The notes under the pieces were generated by a model, which was given only the letters and a program-made list of their open reading frames with translations, ran no database searches and had not been told where the DNA came from. This document shows positions 24,755 to 35,041 of a DNA stretch of 64,000 bases, piece by piece. Each line of letters starts with the position of its first letter. Within the stretch, counting starts at the first letter, position 1. Source of the stretch: Monosporascus cannonballus (lineage: Eukaryota > Ascomycota > Sordariomycetes > Xylariales). Both the position numbers and the translations under genes were made by a program. The stretch spans positions 1-64,000 of the forward strand of contig QJNS01000056.1 of the NCBI GenBank assembly GCA_004154925.1, read 5' to 3'.

Positions 24755-26695
24755 CTAAACCTGCGTTGCCATCTCCCAGATCTTTATTGACTTATCGGTT
24801 GATGCTGATGCTAGGAATCGGCCATCAGGGGAGAAATCAACGGAAATAACGCTTCTGCTATGGCCCTCAAGCGTTTGTCGAAGGGACCCCGTTTCCGCCT
24901 CCCAGATCTTTATTAACTTGTCGCCTGACGCTGACGCTAGGAATCGACCATCAGGAGAGAAAGCAACGGAAAAAAAGCTATTGCTATGGCCCTCAAGCGT
25001 TTGTCGAAGGGACACACAGTTATTATCGGTGGGCAATGAGCTTAGGGGGTTGCCCAAGGCATGATTAGAGCTGATAGTACGAGTACCTTTACTCGATTTT
25101 TGTATGCATGCTTTAAGCGACCCAGAGTCGACTGAACCAGATTGTGATGGGCCGTCGGGATACAGGGACCTAGGGACAGCGAAGATGGCAAGCTGTTCTA
25201 AGTGTAAAGCAACATGGTCCCTGAACCTCTTAGGGCTCACTGTGACAGAAAGGTCTGCCTCAGCCTTACCTTCATTCAGAGTATTTTTGTTCTTGCCCAG
25301 AGTCTCCGTCCATTCAACACAGAAAGGACAGTCCACGGCTCTTAGATAGGACGGTGCCTCTTTTCCGGCTTCCTCAAGGGCCCGAAGATGCGTTTCTGGG
25401 CATATGTCATGGCGTTCTACCAAATGTTGCCTAAACTCTTTCCTCGACGGATATGGCCCTGAGTCGCATATGGTGCAGCCATAGTGGATGCGGTGTTGTA
25501 GCTCGTGTTGAAACCATGAACTGCGGTCTGAGAAAACAAGCCCATCACAATCTTTCGAGCTGCTAGCTGTGCACACATAAGCCTTTAAATCCCGGAAAGC
25601 GTGGGTTTTCCACGCCCTTGGCTTACGCAAGCGCTGTATAGTGCGGCAGATCGGGCATTCAAACTCGGGCTTTCCTTGGGAGATGTCTTCAAGCGACGGT
25701 AGTGTAAGAACTGAGCCTTCGGTGTTGAAGGAGGTGGATGCAGAGACAAATGACACATTATCATTTTCTTCCTCTGTAGTAACCGCAAGATTGTTCATGT
25801 TCACCTTAGCTGGGAGAAGAGTGGTCTCCTTGCTAGACTCCTTGCCTGTGAAGGCGTCCGCACGATCTCGTTCAGGAAGTGCTCCGCTTCGGGAAGTAGT
25901 ATCCAGCGCTGGGTCTTTCTCTTTCTGTTTCTGTTTCAAAGTCTCTAGATGAGGCTCCATCTTCCGGGATCCATCGGCATGTAGACGATCACCATGATCA
26001 CGGCTGTATGCGATAAACTTTCGACGGTTAGTGATTGCACGTCCTAGCCCCTGGGCGAGAACGTGGTGGCCGTTAAGTTTCGGGTATCTGGTCCTGACGT
26101 AGTCGATGTCAAAGTGATCGAGAAAGTCGGCATTAGAATATTGAAGCGCTCGGTCGTATCTGTCCCTTGCCGTGGCAGTCCGAATTATCACGGCGATGCG
26201 GAAAAGGGCGCTCAGATACTCTGAGATTATGTCCAGCAGCTCTTGTTCACATTCGCCGTCTGACTCTCCAGAGGCATCGTCGCCCTCAACATCATCTTGT
26301 TTCCTTTCCTCAAGATAGTGCTTCGGATCGTAACCTCGCCGAACAGGGCTGCTATCCGAGATGAGGTCGCGAACTATTTGGTCAGCCAACGATAGTGTCT
26401 GCAGTAGGCGATTGAGGAGTTGCTTACGCTCGCCCAATGTCTCCCGAAGCTCCCCAAGATACATCCATATCTGTTCCAGCGCCTCTGGTAAGTCGCGCAG
26501 GCGGTGTTCCAGGGAAAGGGTGGCTTCTGGGCGGTGCAGGGCGCCGACATTGCCTGCCCAGAGCAAGAACCTTTCCCGGGAATCTTCTACAGCTTCTGTT
26601 GAACGAGCCGGTATACTTCGAAGTACTGATATGACTTGGGAAAAGGCTTCCTTGACGCTCCCAGTGCGGTGTGCAGTCCCGTCGGGTTCGGTCAT
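24755..26695 (-). CDS. C2H2-finger protein with two C-terminal WD40 repeats
   Basis: 646-residue single-exon protein. The ATG at 26695 is preferred over an in-frame ATG at 26947 because the extension would run antisense through the conserved part of the neighbouring DUF7580-like gene. Order: an alpha-helical N-terminus (about 1-115), an acidic linker, then a helical block (about 152-240) resembling the N-terminal region of fungal C2H2/ankyrin/NLR-like proteins (DIISEYLSALFRIAVIIR, and later LGRAITNRRKF). A Cys/His cluster follows at about 345-430 (FECPIC, YVC..., HELQHR, GCTICD, HLVERH) and again at about 456-498 (CPFC, HVALHLEQL), consistent with degenerate zinc fingers. Two WD40 repeats occupy 563-604 and 605-646 and are nearly identical (LRQTLEGHS, FSPDGRFLASAS, IKIWE). 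Two blades cannot close a propeller, so the array looks truncated or depends on partners. This is the accessory, NLR-like gene class. Confidence 0.75.
   Translation of the reverse strand: MTEPDGTAHRTGSVKEAFSQVISVLRSIPARSTEAVEDSRERFLLWAGNVGALHRPEATLSLEHRLRDLPEALEQIWMYLGELRETLGERKQLLNRLLQTLSLADQIVRDLISDSSPVRRGYDPKHYLEERKQDDVEGDDASGESDGECEQELLDIISEYLSALFRIAVIIRTATARDRYDRALQYSNADFLDHFDIDYVRTRYPKLNGHHVLAQGLGRAITNRRKFIAYSRDHGDRLHADGSRKMEPHLETLKQKQKEKDPALDTTSRSGALPERDRADAFTGKESSKETTLLPAKVNMNNLAVTTEEENDNVSFVSASTSFNTEGSVLTLPSLEDISQGKPEFECPICRTIQRLRKPRAWKTHAFRDLKAYVCTASSSKDCDGLVFSDRSSWFQHELQHRIHYGCTICDSGPYPSRKEFRQHLVERHDICPETHLRALEEAGKEAPSYLRAVDCPFCVEWTETLGKNKNTLNEGKAEADLSVTVSPKRFRDHVALHLEQLAIFAVPRSLYPDGPSQSGSVDSGSLKACIQKSSKGTRTISSNHALGNPLSSLPTDNNCVSLRQTLEGHSNSFFSVAFSPDGRFLASASGDKLIKIWEAETGSLRQTLEGHSRSVISVDFSPDGRFLASASTDKSIKIWEMATQV
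24757..25008 (-). repeat. Two 126-bp tandem WD40-coding units
   Basis: The units at 24757-24882 and 24883-25008 each encode one 42-residue WD40 repeat and are roughly 87% identical at DNA level by eye. The block coding for LRQTLEGHS is identical over about 30 bp. Such similarity within an array is known from the HET-D/HET-E-type NWD genes of fungi, where repeats recombine and diversify. Confidence 0.75.
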
Positions 26696-26807
26696 GTTGT
26701 GACAGTCGGAGGACAGCTGTCTGGTATGTCGTCCGTTCGAGCGGGTGAGTGAAAAACGTAAGGACAATATATCAAAGTGTTCTGGTAGCACCGGCTCAAG
26801 CCTATAA
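26696..26807. promoter_or_regulatory. Short divergent intergenic region
   Basis: Only about 110 bp separate the start codon of the minus-strand C2H2-WD40 gene from the first open codon of the plus-strand DUF7580-like frame (TAA stop at 26805-26807). If both are transcribed, this gap would be a shared promoter. Alternatively it is the breakpoint at which the DUF7580-like gene lost its 5' part. No TATA box is evident. Confidence 0.35.
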
Positions 26808-28136
26808 GCCTGTACAAGAGCGCCCGCTGCCAATCTCTTGAGCGACTTTGCCAAGCTTAACAAGAACCTCAAAACTGTTCTCGATGTTAGCGACAAGCAA
26901 GCCGAAGTCGCCAAGACCCAAGCTGCCATCGCATCGAAGTCTGCCATTGACGATGCGATATGTAGCTTTTATCTACATGCTGCACGACTGTTCAAGCTGA
27001 TGTTGGCATCATGGAAATGCACATGCCCAGGACATAGTGCGAAGCTACAATTGCAGCATCGCACCACGCTAGCCGAGTTGGAGTTCCGACTTCTTTTCGC
27101 AACTTCTAAAGACAGCTACTGGGAGCTGCATCACATTCGAATTTCCCAAGGCAACAGGGAAATCATCGAGAAGAGTTCGCGATGTATAGCCGTGGATTTT
27201 AAGCCAAAGCTCCAGCCACGACATCGGGCCACTGCACCTGTGAAATCTGCCATGCGGATGGGAACGAATACGGCTCGACCAAAGCGAGTGGGGCTCTTGA
27301 GGTTAGTACTATCACCTCGACTCGATTCTTTCCTTTTTTTTCCTCAAAGGAGGCTGACATGACGCAGTCCTCCGGTCCCAGAAATAACAGTCACACCAGC
27401 CGAAACCATGAAGGCCTCTCGGACGCAAGCAATCTACAGTCTCTGCACTTCGCTCGGTGAGCACCAGGAGTCCTGCTATGGGTATCTCCATGGTGAAGAC
27501 TGCCTCTACTATGTGCACCCAGTCTCCTATGGCAGAATCGATACCTTCGCTCCTCTGTCGCTCGCGGAACTTCTAACTCGTGGACCAAGACTAGGACGCC
27601 TCCAACGCCTTGCCCTATCTCTGATCCTCGCTTCTTCTTTCCTCCAGCTCTTCGATTCTCCCTGGCTCCCAGCGTCGCTTGGAAAAGATGACATCCAGTT
27701 CATCGCCGACCCCAACAATCCGGGGGCATTCAAACTGGACCAACCGCACATAAACAGCGACTTCTTCCGGCCATCTTCTCAAGAGCAACGGCGCGCCAAG
27801 ATAAAGGAGTCTCTGCCCCGTCTCGGCGTTGTGCTCATAGAGCTGTGCTTTGGCGAGCCGCTCGAGGTGCAGAGCTACCGAGAAGAGCTCGGGATAGAGA
27901 GTGATGTGAAGAAGAGTGCGGCGCTGGACTTAGCTGCCGCAATCAAGTGGCTCGAAGACGTGAGCGAGGAGGCTGGTCCGAATTATGCTGCAACAATTGA
28001 ATGGTGCTTGACTGGGATCAGGACGATGCCGACGGACACACAAGAATGGCGGAAACAAATGTTGTGGAAGGTCGTGAGGCCGTTGGAGAAATGCTACAGG
28101 GACCTTGGAAGAGGGATAGAAGAAATTCGAGTTTGA
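26808..28136 (+). CDS. DUF7580-like fungal protein, 5' end missing
   Basis: Two exons, 26808-27301 and 27368-28136, joined over a 66-bp GTTAGT..CAG intron. The joint AG|T restores the frame (VGLLSPPVPEIT). The protein resembles the C-terminal domain I know as DUF7580 from fungal proteins of the prion-inhibition/HeLo neighbourhood (name from memory). Typical elements are HAARLFKLMLASWKCTC near the start, EFRLLF, a CLYYVHPV segment, the long helix LQRLALSLILASSFLQLFDSPWLP, and LGVVLIELCFGEPLE. These proteins usually carry about 150-250 residues before the first of these. Here the frame is closed by TAA at 26805 and has no ATG before 27000, so an upstream exon or the true 5' end is absent or displaced by the divergent gene. 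The role is unknown; an allorecognition/cell-death-related function is only inference. Confidence 0.6.
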
Positions 28137-28381
28137 ATGCACCGGATCGATCATAGGAGGGAAGTGACAAGAAGTATGGATATCGTGGGTTGCTAATTGT
28201 ACACTAGATTGTAGACTAGTTGCATCAACGAGGGTGAGGTTCTGCGTGTAAGATCATCAAAGGTCGATGGCGACTGACGACACTGCGCATTGGTATTTGG
28301 CAATCATCGCTAGGTTGTCTCGAGGGCCATAAGTATGACTAGACCCAGATTACGGGTACAACAGCTTTTAAAAGCTCCAGC

Positions 28382-29026
28382 CTAGAGGCCACCAAAAGGG
28401 TGAAATTGAACGCATGGGCAAATGCGATGCCGTAAAATAGGCAGGAGAAGGGTCGGCAGTGGAAGCGGTGAGACTTCCCATTTGATTGCGAAGTAGTTCT
28501 GATGAACAGCTTCGTTGCCCAATAAATATTGCTGTGACGCGCTACGGCGCTTCAGTATGCAGATGCTGCACCAGTCATCCCTTCCAACTGGCTCTTGCGG
28601 CAGGTGACTGCGCCACTGCCTGCCACCCTGCCTAACGTGAACACTAGTGGAACAGCAGCGTGAGCGGCGGCGCCATATTTTGCGGAAACGCATCGTGTCC
28701 AATCCCCTACAGGTAGCCGTCGGGGACCACCCAGCCTCGTGCTGCTCGTCAATGGTGAATAAAGTTGCTCCATACAACCTAGACGATAAGTCATAAGGGA
28801 TGTCCTCAAAGCGACGCACGCCTCCCTTGAGCCGAATAAGCTTTTCGTAGACGTCCTCCACATGACAGAACTGTCTAGCGTTGAGGGTGACACCAGAGTG
28901 GTTGCTCAGCGGCACGCCAGGGAACGAGAGAAAAGCGTTCGCAACGCGATGTGCCTCGCTCAGCGACCCACCTTCGAGGTTCTCCGTAGCATCACACACC
29001 TCAATTGGCATACTAGGTAAAAACAT
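28382..29026 (-). CDS. Hypothetical protein, gene model uncertain
   Basis: I do not recognise this. From the ATG at 29026 (or 29011) the first 105 or so residues read like real protein (balanced, with VEDVYEKLIRLKGG and FEDIPYDLSSRLYG). After that the composition becomes Arg/Cys-rich and implausible. An intron with a GTAGGG donor and CACTAG acceptor (roughly 28648-28720) would switch frame and end the protein with TCRKSQLEGMTGAASAY at about 28552, giving a shorter, more natural tail. There is no signal peptide and no known domain. It is tail-to-tail with the DUF7580-like gene, with about 250 bp between them. Confidence 0.35.
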   Translation of the reverse strand: MFLPSMPIEVCDATENLEGGSLSEAHRVANAFLSFPGVPLSNHSGVTLNARQFCHVEDVYEKLIRLKGGVRRFEDIPYDLSSRLYGATLFTIDEQHEAGWSPTATCRGLDTMRFRKIWRRRSRCCSTSVHVRQGGRQWRSHLPQEPVGRDDWCSICILKRRSASQQYLLGNEAVHQNYFAIKWEVSPLPLPTLLLPILRHRICPCVQFHPFGGL

Positions 29027-30029
29027 TGCCAGGGCCCGGCTCTTTGGGAAGGAGCTGTTTTATATAGCCAAGAAGGTGCAAGAATTGCACCGATTTCAGA
29101 TCCCTCAACTCGATTTCCTATCGCGTGTATGCGTACGTCACCTCACACAATGCGCTCATGCTGGGCCGTTTTTGAGAATATATTAACCCCCTTTTCGATT
29201 TCGCACATCTCATCGTTCCGAGATTGTGGGTCGCTAACGAGCACAATAATTTTCCGGAGCGTAAGCCTGACCTTTAAATAGACCAGAGGCCCCTTCAACC
29301 TCTTCTAAACACCGACTATGCCATTTCTGATAATTTCAACTTGGTTGAATGGGATGTGTTTGTAATAAAAGGCTTATATCAAACATTGTGGCTCCTTAAT
29401 TTGTTCCCTTGTCCAACTGGAACTGGTACTCGTTGCACCATCCTTCTGGTATGTCAGTGTCACGCTTTGAGCGATCCTCTTTCGTCTCCGGTTGCGGTGG
29501 AGAACTACCGCCGGGCCCATCTTCGAATCTTTAAGGCTGAGAGGAGTGGTCTGGGACGTATATCTGCCCGGAATCTCGGAAAGCATTGTTATCAGCCTTG
29601 TATTCCCTGAGTAGGGCCTTGACAACGCCAAGGTTCCCATGACTGACGGACACAGCCAGAGGCATTCGAGCGAAAGGATATCTCTAAGCGCTTCAGCGAG
29701 GGTAGCTGGGTACTAGAAGGGCTTTATAGTGATAGGATGGGTTCTGTACCCTGTTCTAGCCGGCCGTGCCTGAACGTGCCCGGGCTTGTTTGTACTTGTA
29801 GCAGATCTTCTCGCCGCCGGTGGATCCCTCGGGGCAGTCCCGACACACTACACGTATCTGAAATCTTTGTCGAAATTTTCTGAAGAATGTTGCGGAGCTT
29901 TATCAGTGGGACTGTTGGGGCGTGTTCCACGATCCAGCTACATATAGCCGAGGAGGGTCCATAAGTGCTAGGGGGTTTTATGGTGAAAGGAGGTGGTTAT
30001 ATAGTGCTAGGGGGGTTGTGTGGCCTGTT
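29027..30029. other. Intergenic, no gene seen
   Basis: Mixed-composition sequence. A phrase resembling CCTGTTCTAG followed by a GGCC-rich bit occurs near 29750 and again near 30025, and GTGCTAGGGGG occurs twice at about 29965-30012, so small diverged repeats are present. No coding frame is convincing. Confidence 0.4.
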
Positions 30030-30719
30030 CTAGTTGGCCAAGGCGCTACCACACATAATTGAGATCTCGTCCGGCAAAGAGATTTGACTGAAATGCCCTT
30101 CTGACAAAGTGCCCCCCTGTTGGTGTCCTGGGTAGCTCCGCTTCGAGAAGGTCAGCAACAACAGTAGCACCAGCTCGGCAGGCACCGCAACGAAGACAGC
30201 AAACGTTTTTCGCGAAGTTGTGGTAGCCGCAAACCCCATTGCGACATTTCCAGTCTCTAGCTCGGAAGGGAACCATACATATGCCGTCTATACGACCGCA
30301 ATTGTGACTCATCTTTCCATGGTGACCACCGTGATGACTGCATCCAGCCTTTCTGCTTGCACCAGTATTTCCTTTATCCCCAGTGCCGGCTGCGTTTCTA
30401 GTCAAATCGTCTTCAGACTATTTGTCTCTAACCAGCGCATCTGCAATACCAGCCTGAAGATCTGGGCCTTTGTCCATGGAAGGAGCACGTTGGTGATCGA
30501 GGATGTGTCCTGAGTGAGCGCTTTCGCTGACCCCTGAATGATCTGCGCCAGCAGGCTGGCTTTCGACGACCCCTGAACGAGCTGTGCCACTGGTATGACC
30601 ATCAATTCCACTGTGACAACACTCCTTGAACCAAATTGCTTCTCCGCATTTTCTTGCATAGGAGAATAATCAGGCCCATCTTGCTCGCTGGGGGAAGCGA
30701 GTGGCAAAGAAGAATCCAT
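30030..30719 (-). pseudogene. RanBP2-type zinc-finger protein, broken or mis-spliced
   Basis: A frame at 30046-30405 contains a clear RanBP2-type zinc finger at 30169-30255: DWKC, four residues, C, then the NFAKN core, ten residues between the second and third cysteines, then C-x2-C. This finger type binds single-stranded RNA or ubiquitin in other proteins. The likely upstream part begins at the ATG at 30719 in another frame (MDSSLPLASPSEQ...). It contains a short duplication, AQLVQGSSKASLLAQIIQGSAKALTQ, encoded by two tandem units near 30520-30595. No clean intron joins the two frames by eye, so I call it a decayed gene; an undetected intron remains possible. The finger itself has all four cysteines. 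Confidence 0.45.
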
Positions 30720-31239
30720 GATCTCGCTTAATGTTTCGGTGAAGAGAGACGACGGTCCTTAAGTATTACGAGTGAAAAGAAGAACGACCCATATATGGGC
30801 AGCACTCCTGCGACCCTCCTTGGCCCTGGAACCGGCGCAGCCTATTAGGTCCTCAGCAACCCAGGTGAACAACGAAGACTCTCTTTGGAAGATTCCGCGT
30901 GTGTGGTGGTCATGAAGTCTTCTGTCTTCTCGGCCTAATTAGTAGAAGTGGCGGTGAAGACACGGCATGGTGTCAGCAGTTTCAGAGAGCTAGGAACATT
31001 GTATGGTGAAAGGACGGCAATAGTACGTTGAAAGGAGGCTTGTAAAGTGGAAGGAGGGAAGTGTGAATTAGCCGCCGAGTTGCCGAATCCGCAGGGCGAA
31101 CTAGAACCAGGCAGGTGAGGTTGACCGCCAATGATCCTGATGGCTCCAATGAGCAAGTGTCAGGGATAGGGTTTGAGCTCTTTTTCAAGTTTTGTTTAGT
31201 TGTGATGAGGGCGGCGATGAGTTGATTTAAGCGTTCCTA

Positions 31240-31300
31240 AAGTCGTTGGCGGAGTCGTTGACAAAGTCGTTAGTAGAGTCGTTGCTAGGACAAGACTGCC
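31240..31300. repeat. Tandem repeat of about 15 bp containing AGTCGTTG
   Basis: Four consecutive diverged copies of a unit ending in AGTCGTTG or GAGTCGTTG, with alternating spacers (GCGG, ACAA, TAGTA). It is a small minisatellite remnant. Confidence 0.5.
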
Positions 31301-31519
31301 TTGTTCCTGTCTCTCTCCGACCCCCAACGACTGATGGTCTGGTTATACTTGACGTTAGTATGCATAAACATAAGTTTATAAAGGCTTGAAATATCTTTAA
31401 CCAATGAAGGAGAATTAGGTGGTTAGAGACGTATATAAAGGCCTTGCTAAGTTGCCAGTATTAGTTAAGCCTCATATTATTTTCACATTGTCGTCTGGTA
31501 ACGTACTTAACAAACCCAA

Positions 31520-31690
31520 GTCGGCGATGTGAAGAAATGCCTTTCAGATCGGCGGTGTGAAAATATGCCTTTCAGCTCGACAGTATAAGAGATTATATAG
31601 CTGTTGATGGTGTGAAAGATACACTTACCAGTGAACAAGGTGGGAATACATACACCAGTCGGCGATGTGAGAGATACACTTATCAGTCAG
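31520..31690. repeat. Degenerate tandem repeat of about 30 bp
   Basis: Units have the form AGTCGGCGATGTGA followed by A-rich sequence and CCTTTCAG or CACTTACCAG. At least four or five diverged copies are visible, for example at about 31520, 31549, 31600 and 31658. There is no coding potential across it. Confidence 0.55.
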
Positions 31691-33079
31691 CGCGAAGAAA
31701 TGAGACTGCTTGTAACCGAGATAGTCGTTCCTCGGATTATTGATCTGGCTCTTAGTGGGATATCCCTTCGCATGGTACTGCGGGGCTCTGGAAATGGTAT
31801 CCCGAAGGGTTGTTAATTATGATAGAATTGGGCTATGATCATAAATGGCCATCAGCGGCTCTTACCTACTAAGGTTTCTTTCCCCTAGCTCTGTGGTTCT
31901 AGAGGCCTCAGGCATCGCTTTGGCAGCTTTATTATAAGACACGTGTTTTCTGGAGTGCTTTCAGCGTTTGTACAAAAATTTAATCGTAGGCCTGGAATCG
32001 TTAAGTAGTTATCGCATAAGATAGATGTTACGGCAGGTGTTATTTGCCTGCCCTGTATATATATTGAAAGTCGTGCCACCAACTGACCTGTCCTAGACAG
32101 AATAGCAATCCTAAGAATTTACTGGATTAACTTCTTTTTACGAAACGGTGAAACGCTTTGTTAAATACAGGTTTCAGTTACTTTAATATATTAGACCATT
32201 TAATCATGTCCACCTTCCGTTATAAAAGATAGGCATCCTTATAGTAGTGGCGCCATTGGCAAGTTAAAGAAAAGGAAATCCATTCAGTTTTATGTCCTGA
32301 GCTCAGGTTATCCACCAACGACGGTAAAGAAACAGAGTAGGGAAGAAGAGGTGATAAGGGCTCTTCGAACTACAAGGAATACTGGCGGGCAAAGATATCC
32401 CACCTTCGGACGTCGATATAGGAAGGATAAAAAAGCATCAGTAATAAGAACTATTGGTAGAGGGTAAATTATCCGGCACTCGAACTGTTATGACTTCAAG
32501 CGTTATATGGTTATATATGTATTCCTACAAGAACATTTCAATGTGTGGTCTAAGAGGTGCAACATAAAGCCTTATGACTTAATGAATCATTGAAAGGTCA
32601 GCAAAAGAGCTTCCAGAAGCCGCAAGAAGAAGCAATATCTTCTTGCATAAGGTGACAATGAGAATCATCTACGCTCAGTCTTGAGAAGAGAAATTGCTCA
32701 GTCATCTCGTTTACAGGCCGTTGACTTATTGATTCTTTCCCTAGAGGGTGTGATGTCTTAGGTACATTGGCTTGAGCATCTATAACCAGTTCCAAAGGGT
32801 GTTGATCCCCTCAGGCAGGCCTTCGATTAGAGCCCCCTACGGAAGACACTGATCACATTCGTTCCTGCCTTGAAGCAGTTGATCACCCACCTTTGTCAAA
32901 GCACTTCTTTCTCGGCCCATGTCTGGTGTATAACACAGTTGCATAGCTTTCAATATGAACACTGACGAGTCTGAGCATGATGGATTCCTTCTAATACTGT
33001 CTGGGCACATAGATACTATGCGGGCAATGAAGACAGGTAGATTAAGTGGAAAGGTACAGACTGATCAGACTCCTATTTT

Positions 33080-33456
33080 GGATCGGTATTGCTTAATACG
33101 CTCACTACTGTCCTGGGCTTACAACTGTCATAGCATTAGCAGGACCGATATTGTAGTTATTGTGGTATCTCGCTTACTCTTCTCTCCCCCTACTTGAATC
33201 AATGTTGCTTAGTGCATTCGCTACTGCCCTGAGATTATAACATCATAGCAACAGCAGGACCGATATCGTAGTCGTTGTGCTATCTCTTCCATCCTTATCT
33301 CCCCCTACTTACAATTAAGCAATCCACCGGACCTCCATTTTGAACCGATGTTGCCTAACGTGTTCGTTACTGCCCTGATTACCGCCGTTATAGCAACAGC
33401 AGGATGATATTATAGTCGTTGTGCTACCTTTCTTACTCTTCTTTTCCCCTACGTAC
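33080..33456. repeat. Three diverged tandem units of about 115-135 bp
   Basis: Each unit runs from a GGTATTGCTTAATACG or GATGTTGCCTAACG-like block, through TACTGCCCTGA, GCAACAGCAGGACCGATAT and TCGTTGTGCTATC, to a TCCCCCTACTT-like pyrimidine end. Units start near 33080, 33200 and 33345. They look like remnants of a subterminal or minisatellite repeat; transcription or function is unknown. Confidence 0.6.
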
Positions 33457-33639
33457 ATTTAGCCATACACGAATACTCTAGCCAGACTTTACGCCATCAA
33501 CAGCTTATCCTTGTGAATGCGATTGGCTAGCAGTTAAGGCACACCTTCTTCACTGACGTCCGTCTTCTTCCCCTCTCCTATGTTATACCCACTGCCACTG
33601 CCGGAATCTCCGTTGTTACCGCCAGACCTTTTCCATATA

Positions 33640-34140
33640 GGCCATTCGATTCTTCGTATCTTTCCTTGTGCACTTTATCTATCTCTGTTGTCCACTCTAC
33701 TATCAATTTCCTCACCCCCTCAATTTCCCTCTCTTCGCCCACGCCATATACCACTCCTTATCCACTCTATCCATCCAACTTTTTATATCATCCACTGGGT
33801 CCCTCTCGGTTCCTTATACTCATTAACCGACCGTGGAAAACACTATACACACTTTCTCCCGCACGGTCTACTTTACCTTTCCTCCTCGACTCTATCTCTT
33901 TCTTCATCCACTTCGTCTACCTTTACTCATCCGTTCTTTCCATCTAACTTTCTATAACCTCCACTACATCCCTCACGGCTCACTATACTCCGTTAGCCGA
34001 GCAAGGACACCACCATACAGATTCTCCCCCGTGCACTTTATTAACTTTTCCACATCCTTTCTGTCCACCCGTCCTTCTATAACATCTATTACGACCTTCT
34101 CGGGTCCGTATGATTCATTAACCGACCGAGGATATCATTA
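33640..34140. repeat. Pyrimidine-rich tandem repeat with CATTAACCGACCG motif
   Basis: Diverged units of about 120-170 bp on a strongly pyrimidine-rich plus strand. Each contains a CATTAACCGACCG-like landmark (33823, 33989 altered, 34112) followed by a purine block, then TTCTCCC and a CACTTTA-type end. The bias keeps long frames open on the plus strand without indicating coding. Confidence 0.55.
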
Positions 34141-35041
34141 AACAGAATCTCTCCTTCACGCACGTTTCTCTTACGTCATCTTTTCGGACCAGGTCATTTC
34201 TATCCCGAACCTGCACATAATGAACGGTATCGGGCCATTTCACGCCGTTGTACTTCCGCTGGTCACAACGCTGTTAATCACAAGTGCTGCTTAAGCCCAC
34301 ACGTTACTTGACCGATTTTACTTATCAAATCCCGACCAGCATTCCTGAGAAATCTGCAGCTGCCTTCTTTCTATCTTCAAGAGGACCTAGTTCGACTTCG
34401 CCTAGCCGAACGTTCCTCGCCAAACCTTCTCCAGCCAGTCCTATCAACCGGTTTCCTTAAGGCAGCAACGGACCTTCCACCTACATAACCATCATGGCCG
34501 GTCACTCGGAAGGCAGAATTCTCTCCTATGTCTCTACTTCGGTAACGGTCCCCGGAAGTGACAGCGACCGGGTTGTTCCGCTCGTTACCCCGGCAGTAAG
34601 CACTCGCATTCTTTTTCCGATCATACTATAATTGTTGAATACTGATCTTCAAAGCTATGCTTGCTCCCTGAGGGCTTCAAAGAGGACGACTACGAAGTTA
34701 CCATTATTAGACACGTGGACGTCAATTCCCCACAAGACAGGACCCAGATGAAATGGGAGCCCAGCGACTGCCGTTTCTTTTCAGGTGATATGCGAGCCTC
34801 TATGCTGGCCTCGTTCGGGAGTGAGTTGGATTAACTACTTTGTCAATATGGATAATATAGCTAACAAAGCGAGTGCCCAATATGGGGGACATGAAGTTCC
34901 CAACCCATCAGAGAACCGCAAACCTCTGGCGTCTCCCCCAATATGATTTCCGCATTAGGTAAGTCGATACTATAGCTGAGCTATTGCAGAGATCTGGACA
35001 CTCATCAAGAACACTATAGAGATGGGCTCCCTTCAACCATC

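Larger units (their letters stand above)
30720..35041. other. Repeat-rich intergenic tract without genes
   Basis: More than 4 kb with no supported gene. It holds several families of diverged tandem repeats (entered separately at 31240-31300, 31520-31690, 33080-33456 and 33640-34140). Frames at 33580-34141 are open only because the sequence is pyrimidine-rich and low-complexity. The right end (about 34500-35041) is the upstream region of the SET-domain gene. Confidence 0.5.

Noticed and set aside
26696..26947. 84-residue N-terminal extension of the C2H2-WD40 protein
   Set aside because: Lies antisense to the conserved start of the DUF7580-like exon and has no family resemblance; the downstream ATG is more likely.
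31520..31690. Regularly spaced repeats resembling a CRISPR array
   Set aside because: Units are contiguous and diverged without unique spacers, in a eukaryotic genome; this is a minisatellite.
33580..34141. Three overlapping plus-strand frames of about 100-125 codons
   Set aside because: Open only because of the pyrimidine-rich tandem repeat; Ser/Leu/Pro/Tyr low-complexity with no plausible protein.
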